From contig DAIORT010000005.1 of NCBI GenBank assembly GCA_036752905.1, positions 44,312 through 108,311 on the forward strand: a DNA stretch of 64,000 nt. Direction: 5' to 3'. The notes under the pieces were generated by a model. It did not search any database. It was not told where the DNA came from and saw only the letters and a program-made list of their open reading frames with translations. Position numbers and translations under genes: made by a program. Shown here in pieces: positions 16,505-24,399 of the stretch; the stretch's first letter is position 1, and each line of letters starts with the position of its first letter. The DNA is from UBA4877 sp002399345 (GTDB lineage: Bacteria; Bacillota; Thermoanaerobacteria; Thermoanaerobacterales; UBA4877).

Positions 16505-16861
16505 CTATAGAGATTTTCGAGTGGTCTTTACCGTTGAGACCAATATCTTTATCAGTTCTCGACAATCTTCTATCATTGAGCTATACATCTTATCATCTAT
16601 ATAATCTGTGGATTGTAATAGATCCAGCCAATATTCCGTTTCTGAAGCTTCTTCTAACGCTACATTCATTTTAGATAAATAATCTCTTTTACTTTGTGCC
16701 TGTAGCGCTTCCTTGATATTCGCTCCTATGCTTGTACCGGATCTTAATATTTGTTTAGACAAAACATATTCCTTTTTATCCTTACACAAATATTGATACA
16801 GCCTTACAATCCGTATTGAAAACTTAAATGCTTTCTCATATCCTATACTTTTAGGCATCAT
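16505..16861 (-). CDS. four-helix-bundle (S23/IVP, Avd-like) protein inside intron 2
   Basis: A 118-residue protein of the S23/intervening-sequence-protein family: YEKAFKFSIRIVRLYQYL, then LSKQILRSGTSIGANIKEAL (the RSGTSIGANIAEA signature), SKRDYLSKMNVALEEASETEYWL and a final helix. The family is known from ORFs within 23S rRNA intervening sequences and, as Avd, from diversity-generating retroelements; members bind nucleic acid. It reads in the same direction as the intron that carries it. Only a weak GAGAG precedes the two start ATGs. Intron 1 keeps both ATGs but has lost the rest. A role in folding or moving the intron is inference. Confidence 0.88.
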   Translation of the reverse strand: MMPKSIGYEKAFKFSIRIVRLYQYLCKDKKEYVLSKQILRSGTSIGANIKEALQAQSKRDYLSKMNVALEEASETEYWLDLLQSTDYIDDKMYSSMIEDCRELIKILVSTVKTTRKSL

Positions 16862-17570
16862 TAGCTCTCATTTTCATCTGATATTTTTGATTGCCTTAGA
16901 TATCCACATAAGTGCTTACTTCGCTTAGGTTTAATAGCCAATTATTCCTAAGCCTACAAGGTATCTCATCCTTATAGATTTCTACCAAGCTGAAGGCTTA
17001 TGCATTTTAACAGTAGAAATTATATTTATAAGCCCCATCATCATGGATTAGCATTTGTTTATCTTAGCAATCTTTTAAGGAGTCCCGCAGTTACTCAGAG
17101 GATAGATGATAGAGAATAGAGGATAAATTCAAATTCCTCAAAACCTCCAACTCCAAACTCTTACTCATTAATGAAAGTTCATCTGATGCCCAACCCAATA
17201 ATTATGTTTTTTTATCTCTTTTTTTATCATCATGCAAATACTAACAACCTTATGTTATTTAACTAACAGAGGAAAGAGGATAGATTTCTCTACTTTCACC
17301 TATCAACCATCATCTGGTTTCTTACGTCCTTACCTGGCTTCACAGAGCAAAATCTGACAGAACCTTGCTCTATGCAGGGGGATCAGACTCAAGACATACG
17401 GCTATTTGTCTTGGGCAAAAATCACATTTGCCAAATTGGTAAAATAGTTAAGGGACTTTAACCACAGTATTTAGGCAAAAGGGGAAATTTAATCCCCTTC
17501 TGCTTATTAGTGTTTAGTCTCTCGTTCCTTTCGCCATTACCGGCTTATAGAACACCGTTTCGCACTTTTG

Positions 17571-20500
17571 TTATTCAGCTATCTCTGCAATAGTTGTTAC
17601 TATAGCTTTTACGTCACCTTTGGCTAAGGTTACAGTAACTTTAGCCTCTGCCGTCGCATTATCAACACTTACATTTTTTACACTTACTTCATCACCTACT
17701 ACAGTTTTAACTGCATTTTCTACTGTAGCAGCGTTGAAATCTGCTACTTTTAAAGTTGTACCCTTAAGTTTTTTAACAGCCTCGTTAACTACCTCTTGGT
17801 CTAATGCTTTTTCTTTATCTATGTCTTTAGCAACATCTGCTAACTTTTCTTCCTTAGCTTTTAACCTTTCTTCACTACTTGGCTTACGATTATTAGTCTC
17901 ATCTAAATCAGCTAAAGCATCCTTTTCCGCCGGAGTTAACGCACCAAAATGTTTTCTAGCAGTCTCTATTGCTGCTTTGTCATCGGCATATGTTTCATTT
18001 TTCATTTTGTCCGTATGAGGTAAATTCCCTATCTCAGTATAAACAGCCTGAGCTGCAGCTTTTATTTCCTTTGCAGTAACTCCCAGTGTTATTACATTAT
18101 CTTTGATAGTTACCTTGTCGCCTACATTTAGATTCTTTTTAATCTGGGCAGGACCCATGGCAATAGTCTTGCCATCTTTTACTAGACGTGTAGTGGCATC
18201 TATCTTGTAAACATTTCCGTCTACCTCTATAGCTTTTCCATTATTACTAAAACCTGTCACAATACCTTTCTCATTAACTGCTTCGGTATCTTTGTCTACC
18301 TTAACTACTAGCTGTGCAAGCTTACCAACTGATTTAATCTGGACATAGTCGCCCGTATTAATATCACTGGCTTTTGCATCGTCAATCTGCTTCATACCAT
18401 CTGTAGCATCAAAATATAAAGTCTTACTGTTAACCTTATATGTGACACCATCTATATCCAATGAGCCTGAACCCTTGGCTGTTACCTCCTCAGCAGAGTC
18501 CATAGTTATATCATTGACATTAGTCACTTCATTGTCCTTGTTAAGCTTGAAGTTTATTACATCGCCCTTTGAAACATTCTCATCAAGCTTGTAATCTGCT
18601 GTCTTTCCATCCCAAACAGCTATCTCAGCGGCGCGATCACCATCACTATCGATAAATGTGTTCAAAACAACACCGAGATTATTAGTTGTGCCAGCAATCG
18701 AATCAAAGCCTTCTGTGATTACTAAGAACTTAACATCATCCTTAGCGTCATAAACAACTGCTGCTTTAACATCATCTACACTCTTACCCTTTATGTCATC
18801 CCACTTAGCAGTATCAACATCACCATCTGTAATACCAACTATAGGTGTTGATGAACTCATGTAATAGTAAATATCCTTATCATCTGTCTTAATCCAATCA
18901 TGATCTTCATCAAACTTAGCTATATTGTCTAACGGAGTTATTTCAAGATCCTCATAATCCTTCTCGTTTTTCAAAGTATTTTCTTCTATTGTACCAAATA
19001 CACGCAGATCTGTTATAACATTATCCTTATCCAGATCATACTTAGCTACTACATAATTATCACCTGTAGTACCTGTTAAAGTTTTAAGTTCTGATATCTT
19101 TATTTCATTATCTTCACCATTGTAAATCTTACCATCGAAGTCATAGGATACAGTCTTATCCTGTGCAGGATCATAAAGCTTTATCCTATCACCATAAACA
19201 TCGACTAGTGTTACCAGGCCATAATTTGCAGCCCTTACATTAACCTCTGTGGTAAGGTGTCTTACATTACCATTAATGTCAAGCAGAGCTGTTACATCCT
19301 CGCCTGCTGCATCAACTATATCATTGTTCTCAACGTTATACTTCTTTATATCCTCATCTTTATTAAGAGAATATGTCGCATTATCTGCAACATCATAGCT
19401 CTTGTCGTCTACAGTCAATGAAGTGGCCTTCATCTTTGCGAGCTTGCCTGTTGCAGCATTGCTTACAACTACTACATGATATACATCATCAAAATCAGCA
19501 ACATAAATAACATCATTAGCCTTTATGTCGCCAATCTCCATTGAAGCACCCTTAGCATCCGTGATGGTATATCCATCGTCAGGATCAGTCAGGTCTATCT
19601 CATCCATTGCACCTGATTCATCAAATGCAGTGACAAGCTTCTCATCCTTGTCAACCTTTGTAACAACATCTCCATCTGCCTCATTGAACTGCTGCAGATT
19701 AGCCATTACTACCTTCTTGCCATCAAATGCAAATGTACCATAAAGAGTAGTCTTAGTTGACAGATCATCTAAATCTGCCTCTTTACCGTTTACATAGATT
19801 GTAGCATCATCTGCATCATATGAACGGTCAGCTACTGTGAGCTTGATCGTACCCTTATCGGCATTTACTTCTTTAACTGTATCATACTTTACCTGTGAAT
19901 CTTCATACTCTGCGTAGAATATAGCACCGCTCTTATTTACCCAAGCAGTGATATCCAGTCCAAGAAGTATGTCCGGATTTATAGCCTTTACAACATCATA
20001 TGTCTTTGTTGTATCTTTCTTTGCGTCTTTATTGTTTATCTTGTCGAGCTCAATCTTTACCTCGTTTGCTCTACCGCTGATTGCAGGTGACTCTACTACT
20101 TTGCCTTCGATCTTATCGATACCCAGCTTATCTGTAAGTAATGTCTTGTCGCCTACTACATACTCAGCTGTATCACCATATGTGGATCTTTCCATCATCT
20201 TTATGTCCAGAGCATTGTCCATCATAACTGCGATCTGGCCTCTGGTAGCTGCTGCATTCGGCTCGGCGCTTACGCCGTCTAATACACCTATCTGGGCAGC
20301 CTTTGAAAGATAATTTGTCGGCCATGCTCCGCCTACTGACGGTTCATAACCTAAAGCCCTTACAAACATTGCTGAAGCCTCAGCGAATGTTACATTGCCT
20401 GTGGGCTTAAATGTCTTATTTGGATAGCCGTTAACTATACCATTGCTTACTGCTGTGTTTATATAACCCCAAGCCCAGTGATGACTTGCATTTATGTCCT

Positions 20501-20807
20501 TGAATGCGGGCTTTTTATTGCCGGCTAGTTTGGCTGCACCTTCCAGCCCTGATGCTCTGTCGACAATCGTGGCAATTTCTGTTCTTGACACGGGGTTGTC
20601 TAACTTAAATGTGCCATCAGGATAGCCATTCATTATGTCCAGAGCCTGAAGTCTTGCTGCAGCGTCGGCATATTTTGTGCCGGCAATATCCTTAGCCGGA
20701 TTGAGGCCGACTGTCTGGGTAGCAGCAAAACCAGTTATCATGGTCCCGAGCGTCATAGCTAAGACCGCGATAACGGCAACAACCTTTTTAAGATTGTGCT
20801 TGTGCAT
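17571..20807 (-). CDS. SLH-domain surface-layer protein, exon 1
   Basis: A 1078-residue exported protein: signal peptide at 1-29 (KKVVAVIAVLAMTLG, cut near FAA-TQ), three SLH modules at about 35-205 (LDIMNGYPDGTFKLDNPVSR, GIVNGYPNKTFKPTGNVTF, a third ending ATRGQIAVMMDNAL) that bind pyruvylated secondary wall polymer, then a long acidic repetitive body of small beta domains (VDDKSYDVADNAT-like units) and a helical segment near 940-1010. CTAAAGGAGGAG sits 8 nt before ATG 20807. It ends GCT GAA TAA; the stop begins the 8 nt before the GTGCG of intron 2. Without splicing this 1078-residue form is made; with splicing at GCTGAA it is extended. Its size and promoter suit an abundant S-layer protein. 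Confidence 0.92.
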   Translation of the reverse strand: MHKHNLKKVVAVIAVLAMTLGTMITGFAATQTVGLNPAKDIAGTKYADAAARLQALDIMNGYPDGTFKLDNPVSRTEIATIVDRASGLEGAAKLAGNKKPAFKDINASHHWAWGYINTAVSNGIVNGYPNKTFKPTGNVTFAEASAMFVRALGYEPSVGGAWPTNYLSKAAQIGVLDGVSAEPNAAATRGQIAVMMDNALDIKMMERSTYGDTAEYVVGDKTLLTDKLGIDKIEGKVVESPAISGRANEVKIELDKINNKDAKKDTTKTYDVVKAINPDILLGLDITAWVNKSGAIFYAEYEDSQVKYDTVKEVNADKGTIKLTVADRSYDADDATIYVNGKEADLDDLSTKTTLYGTFAFDGKKVVMANLQQFNEADGDVVTKVDKDEKLVTAFDESGAMDEIDLTDPDDGYTITDAKGASMEIGDIKANDVIYVADFDDVYHVVVVSNAATGKLAKMKATSLTVDDKSYDVADNATYSLNKDEDIKKYNVENNDIVDAAGEDVTALLDINGNVRHLTTEVNVRAANYGLVTLVDVYGDRIKLYDPAQDKTVSYDFDGKIYNGEDNEIKISELKTLTGTTGDNYVVAKYDLDKDNVITDLRVFGTIEENTLKNEKDYEDLEITPLDNIAKFDEDHDWIKTDDKDIYYYMSSSTPIVGITDGDVDTAKWDDIKGKSVDDVKAAVVYDAKDDVKFLVITEGFDSIAGTTNNLGVVLNTFIDSDGDRAAEIAVWDGKTADYKLDENVSKGDVINFKLNKDNEVTNVNDITMDSAEEVTAKGSGSLDIDGVTYKVNSKTLYFDATDGMKQIDDAKASDINTGDYVQIKSVGKLAQLVVKVDKDTEAVNEKGIVTGFSNNGKAIEVDGNVYKIDATTRLVKDGKTIAMGPAQIKKNLNVGDKVTIKDNVITLGVTAKEIKAAAQAVYTEIGNLPHTDKMKNETYADDKAAIETARKHFGALTPAEKDALADLDETNNRKPSSEERLKAKEEKLADVAKDIDKEKALDQEVVNEAVKKLKGTTLKVADFNAATVENAVKTVVGDEVSVKNVSVDNATAEAKVTVTLAKGDVKAIVTTIAEIAE

Positions 20808-21218
20808 ATCTCTACTCCTCCTTTAGATACTGTAATTATTTTATTTCTTGGAAGACGGGGGTTTCCCTTCCTCCAAAAACTTTTTGACTATTTCTGGGGT
20901 CAGCAAGATTTACTATGCCGATTCGTGTTTCATTATAGCATGAGAGATTTTTAGATTCAACAAATATTACAAAACTGTAATATAGTTGTAAAGTTTGTAA
21001 TGAATGAATACATCACCTTCTATTATATAGAAATATATTCTACATGTACAAGAAAAATCCTTCACAAAGCTATAAAACTCTCAGATATAATGAGAGAAAT
21101 GTATATGTTAGATAGTTATTTTTATATAAAAAGACAATATGGCAGTTTCTGAGGTTTGCTAATTATATGAAAGTTTGTTTTAATAAAAACATAATAAAAG
21201 CGAAGGGAGTTGTTATTA
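20808..21218. other. divergent intergenic region upstream of the SLH gene
   Basis: Holds the SLH promoter (20932-20960), an about 120-nt leader with a hairpin GGAAG...CTTCC around GGGAAACCC (20850-20871), and AT-rich DNA up to the gene at 21219. The leader structure does not match a riboswitch class that I can name. Confidence 0.5.
20932..20960 (-). promoter_or_regulatory. promoter of the SLH surface-protein transcript
   Basis: On the minus strand TTGAAT (20960-20955), 17-nt spacer, TATAAT (20937-20932). Initiation near 20925 leaves a leader of about 120 nt. Confidence 0.7.
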
Positions 21219-21731
21219 ATGGACATTCGGAATGATATCGCAAAGGGTCTTATTTGTTTCTACCCTATATATAAGGATGGTGATAATACAGATGTAGTTT
21301 TTAAGGATGGCTCTCGCAGCATTAAATACGCTAAAGTAAGATGCTATCTTAAAAGTCTGGCATATTACTATAATACAGACCTTAAGAGCCTATCAAAGCA
21401 CGTAGCACAAAGATTAGGCCAGAGCTATTCAAACCCGATGCCTATAAGCGGACAGGTATGGGTGCCATACTATGTAAGAACGCCCAAAATAAAAGGAGAT
21501 ACATGCACCGGTTATTTTGCTCTTTCATATATAGAAGGATTGCATCGCATAGGAAATAAAGTACTGCTTGAGATGCGACCCGGCTTGTCCATAAAAATAA
21601 ATAACCGTCCGTCTACAGCCAACAAACGTCTTAATAATGCGCGCCTTTTAGAAAAATTTATAAAGAATGGAGAAAGATCAGAATATATCAAAGCATTTTT
21701 GGAAAACGTTTTATTCTTACTGAAAAAATAA
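21219..21731 (+). CDS. ComK-like protein (tentative)
   Basis: A 170-residue basic protein from ATG 21219 (GAAGGGAG 9 nt before it). The layout, a beta-rich first half and then QVWVPYYVRTP, CTGYFALSYIEGLHRIGNKVL, LSIKINNRPSTANKRLNNARLLEKF, follows that of competence transcription factor ComK (FPT..., CGWISHVHV, TxVTFxxG, an S.N.F..Q..RA..L stretch). Identity looks low, so this is a fold-level guess. It is alone between the SLH promoter and a terminator. An unrelated hypothetical protein is the alternative. Confidence 0.45.
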   Translation: MDIRNDIAKGLICFYPIYKDGDNTDVVFKDGSRSIKYAKVRCYLKSLAYYYNTDLKSLSKHVAQRLGQSYSNPMPISGQVWVPYYVRTPKIKGDTCTGYFALSYIEGLHRIGNKVLLEMRPGLSIKINNRPSTANKRLNNARLLEKFIKNGERSEYIKAFLENVLFLLKK

Positions 21732-21762
21732 AAACAGCCTAATGCAAGCAGGCTGTTTTACC
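21731..21762. terminator. bidirectional terminator
   Basis: AAAACAGCCT / AGGCTGTTTT, a 10-bp perfect stem with a 9-nt loop and built-in A/T tracts, between the convergent ends of the gene at 21219 and pyrG. Confidence 0.9.
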
Positions 21763-21769
21763 GTAGTCT

Positions 21770-23371
21770 TTATCTTTTTCTCGCCAGAGCCGCTTTTACA
21801 AATTCTCTGAAGAGCGGATGCGGACGGGTGGGACGGGATTTAAACTCGGGATGGAACTGCACACCCACATACCAAGGATGATCCTTCAGCTCCATCATCT
21901 CCACCAGTCTGCCGTCAGGCGAAGTACCGGAGAATACTACACCGGCATCTTCAAAAGCTTTCTTATAGTTATTATTAAATTCATACCTATGCCTGTGACG
22001 TTCATATATCTGGTTCTGTCCATAGGCCTGATATGCTATGGTGTCTTCCTTGATATCGCAGGGATACTTACCCAGCCTCATGGTGCCGCCCATACGGTCT
22101 ATATCCTTCTGGCCGGGCATGATGTCTATTACAGGGTTGGTGGTATCACTGTCGAATTCTGCACTCTGGGCATCTTCCAGGCCCAATACGTCACGCGCTA
22201 TCTCTATGCAGGCGCACTGCATACCGAGACAGAGACCTAAGAATGGGACATTATTTTCTCTGGCATATTTTGCCGCCAATATCTTACCCTCTATGCCGCG
22301 GTCACCGAACCCGCCGGGCACTACTATGCCGTCTGCATCCTTGAGCAGTGCCGCCGCATTCTGCTCTGTGACCTTCTCTGAATCAACCCAGTCTATATCC
22401 ACATGGACATCACTGTATATACCCGCATGATCCAGTGATTCCGTTACAGAAAGATATGCATCGTGCAGCATGACATATTTGCCGACCAGTGCTATCTTTA
22501 CCCTGCCGCTCCTGTGCTTTGCCCTCTCCACCAGACCGCGCCATTCTGTCAGCTCCGGCTGATGGCACTGAAGGTCCATTTTCCTGCATATGAGGTCATC
22601 CAGGCCTTCCTCATTAAGCATCAGCGGGACCTCATATATAGAATCTACATCTTTATTCTGTATGACAGCCTCCGAAGAAACATTGCAGAATAAAGCGATC
22701 TTATCCTTAATATCCTTTGTAAGGGTACGGGTGCACCTGCACACGATGACGTCGGGCTGTATGCCTATGCCCCTCAGTTCCTTAACACTGTGCTGGGTAG
22801 GCTTTGTCTTGAGCTCGCCCACCTTGGAGAGACTGGGAACCAATGTAACATGCACATAAAAGACATCGTCGTCCGGACGTTCTAAACCGATCTGCCGGAT
22901 GGCCTCTAAGAATGGCTGGCTCTCTATGTCTCCCACCGTACCGCCTATCTCGGTAATGACCACATCCACATTCTTTTCCTTGGCCACACGATAGACGCTC
23001 TCCTTTATCTCGTTGGTGATATGAGGAATCACCTGCACCGTGGCTCCCAGATAATCCCCTCTTCTTTCCTTATTAATAACATTAAGATAGACCTTGCCCG
23101 TGGTTACATTGCTCGCCTGTGAAAGATCGGTGTCTATAAACCTTTCGTAATGGCCGAGGTCCAGATCGGTCTCGGCTCCGTCGTCGGTCACGAAAACCTC
23201 GCCGTGCTGATATGGGCTCATGGTACCGGGATCTACATTTATATACGGATCGAACTTCTGTATGGCGACGGAAACTCCGCGGCTTTTAAGGAGTCTTCCT
23301 ATGGAGGCCGCTGTGATGCCTTTACCCAGTGAAGAAACAACGCCGCCGGTAATGAATATAAACTTTGACAT
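21770..23371 (-). CDS. pyrG: CTP synthase
   Basis: UTP + ATP + glutamine to CTP; cytosolic, last step of CTP synthesis. 533 residues from ATG 23371, chosen because AAGGAGGTAAATTA lies before it and the product begins MSKFIFITGGVVSSLGKG, the invariant family start. Synthase domain with SSLGKG P-loop, DPYINVDPGTMSPYQHGEVFV and EIGGTVGDIES; C-terminal class I glutaminase with PGGFGDRG, FLGLCLGMQ (nucleophile Cys) and GVQFHPE. Length is standard. Single-gene unit with a candidate leader attenuator. Confidence 0.98.
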   Translation of the reverse strand: MSKFIFITGGVVSSLGKGITAASIGRLLKSRGVSVAIQKFDPYINVDPGTMSPYQHGEVFVTDDGAETDLDLGHYERFIDTDLSQASNVTTGKVYLNVINKERRGDYLGATVQVIPHITNEIKESVYRVAKEKNVDVVITEIGGTVGDIESQPFLEAIRQIGLERPDDDVFYVHVTLVPSLSKVGELKTKPTQHSVKELRGIGIQPDVIVCRCTRTLTKDIKDKIALFCNVSSEAVIQNKDVDSIYEVPLMLNEEGLDDLICRKMDLQCHQPELTEWRGLVERAKHRSGRVKIALVGKYVMLHDAYLSVTESLDHAGIYSDVHVDIDWVDSEKVTEQNAAALLKDADGIVVPGGFGDRGIEGKILAAKYARENNVPFLGLCLGMQCACIEIARDVLGLEDAQSAEFDSDTTNPVIDIMPGQKDIDRMGGTMRLGKYPCDIKEDTIAYQAYGQNQIYERHRHRYEFNNNYKKAFEDAGVVFSGTSPDGRLVEMMELKDHPWYVGVQFHPEFKSRPTRPHPLFREFVKAALARKR

Positions 23372-23398
23372 TAATTTACCTCCTTGACATAAATAAAA

Positions 23399-23424
23399 GA
23401 GCCTCAAGTGGAGACTCCTACCCC
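23399..23424 (-). promoter_or_regulatory. candidate pyrG attenuator with G-run start
   Basis: On the minus strand a GGGG run (23424-23421) is followed by GAGTCTC-cacttg-GAGGCTC (23417-23399) and TTTTATTT, an intrinsic terminator in the leader. Bacillus pyrG uses reiterative G addition at the transcript start to pair with the C/U side of such a terminator when CTP is low. A TAAAAT box just upstream would place initiation at the G run. Mechanism by analogy. Confidence 0.5.
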
Positions 23425-23590
23425 GTCAATTTTATTTTTTTAAATTTAAATTATATATTACAGATTTATGATGTTTTTCCATATAACTACCCCTCAGAAT
23501 AAAATAGATATGACTTCATAAATTTTGTCACTGACTCACAAAATACATTACCCATTATAATATATAGCGGGGTGTGTGTAAAGCACAAAA

Positions 23591-24169
23591 TCATGGTAAT
23601 GATTTAATAATTTTTAATTCATCCGCCAGCATCCTTATCGCTCTGCCCTTGAGCTCCACCGCGCTCTGATATGCTATCCCCATTACCTCCGCACACTGTT
23701 TGATGCTTTTGCCTTGATAATAGTAGAGCTCTATCATGGTCCGCTGCTTATGCGTAAGGTTTTTAACGGCCTTACGGACCTCGCCGTACTCTTCCCTTCC
23801 TATTATAGGCTCATCTACGGGTGGGTCATCCGCACGCAAGGTATCTGCCAGTGTACTACCGTCCGCTGTCTCCTTATCCAGGTAGACAAGCTGTTTCTTT
23901 TTCTTCCTTATATTCATATACAAATAGTTTAGCTTGATCTTGAGGTATGACTCAAAGGGGACCTTCTTCCCCTCATCATAATCATACACAGATTCGATTA
24001 TCAGCATGTCCCCTTCGGAGAGATAATCATCCCAGTCTATGCCGCTGCCGAAATATTTCTTTATGAGGTTTATCTCAAGCGGTGTAAACCTGCGGATAAT
24101 CTCTGTCATTGCCGCACTGTCTCCTGCCTTGGCCTGCATAACGAGTGTGCTCAATTCCTGCTCTATCAT
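23591..24169 (-). CDS. sigma-70 family RNA polymerase sigma factor
   Basis: A 192-residue protein with a sigma region 2-like half (EIIRRFTPLEINLIKKYFGSG, DWDDYLSEGDMLIIESVYDYD, FESYLKIKLNYLYMNIRKKK) and a region 4 HTH (LTHKQRTMIELYYYQGKSIKQCAEVMGIAYQSAVELKGRAIRML). It is short and lacks region 3, like ECF or mobile-element sigma factors. Monocistronic; no anti-sigma gene is adjacent. Target promoters are unknown. Confidence 0.85.
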   Translation of the reverse strand: MIEQELSTLVMQAKAGDSAAMTEIIRRFTPLEINLIKKYFGSGIDWDDYLSEGDMLIIESVYDYDEGKKVPFESYLKIKLNYLYMNIRKKKKQLVYLDKETADGSTLADTLRADDPPVDEPIIGREEYGEVRKAVKNLTHKQRTMIELYYYQGKSIKQCAEVMGIAYQSAVELKGRAIRMLADELKIIKSLP

Positions 24170-24330
24170 TATTATCCACCCTTGGAAGGGTGCACCCTTT
24201 AAATTATCGCGACAGGTAAATATTAGGCTAAGGCAGACAATATGTTAAATCCAGCCAAACTCGTATTCGCATAAGATAATCAGTATAATGGAAGAAATAC
24301 CGGATGGTAATAAATACCTTGAAACATTTA

Positions 24331-24381
24331 TTGATATGAACATAATATTATGATATATTATATGTGAGCAGGTGTTCATAT
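24331..24381 (+). promoter_or_regulatory. promoter and candidate ArsR/SmtB-type operator of the metal ATPase
   Basis: TTGATA (24331-24336), 17-nt spacer, TATATT (24354-24359). ATATGAACA at 24334-24342 and its inverted copy TGTTCATAT at 24373-24381 flank the -10 box and resemble half-sites of metal-sensing ArsR/SmtB/CadC repressors. No arsR-type gene is in this window next to it. Confidence 0.5.
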
Positions 24382-24399
24382 GAATAGGCGGTGATCTTT

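Larger units (their letters stand above)
16047..17565 (-). ncRNA. group II intron 2 carrying a four-helix-bundle ORF, 1519 nt
   Basis: Same ends as intron 1: GTGCGAAACGG at 17565, the domain V-like hairpin at about 16118-16083, and GGAAT at 16047. Most of the rest matches intron 1 closely, but it holds about 0.5 kb more (about 16320-16860) with a gene for a 118-residue four-helix-bundle protein and a 15-bp tandem repeat. A peripheral hairpin near the 5' end (17475-17500) differs in sequence from that of intron 1 (14972-15000) yet keeps its pairing. Candidate EBS1 TTCAGC is at 16994-16989. No reverse transcriptase. It follows the stop codon of the SLH gene by 5 nt. Confidence 0.88.

Noticed and set aside
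16505..16861. Accessory (Avd) protein of a diversity-generating retroelement.
   Set aside because: No reverse transcriptase and no template/variable repeat pair were seen in 13-21 kb.
14056..17565. The two long near-identical blocks first looked like insertion sequences or a recent segmental duplication.
   Set aside because: No transposase, terminal inverted repeats or target duplications. The GTGCG start and the domain V/VI-like 3' end fit group II introns.
20808..20937. Known riboswitch (c-di-GMP, c-di-AMP, cobalamin) in the SLH leader.
   Set aside because: None of the conserved core motifs that I know could be located.
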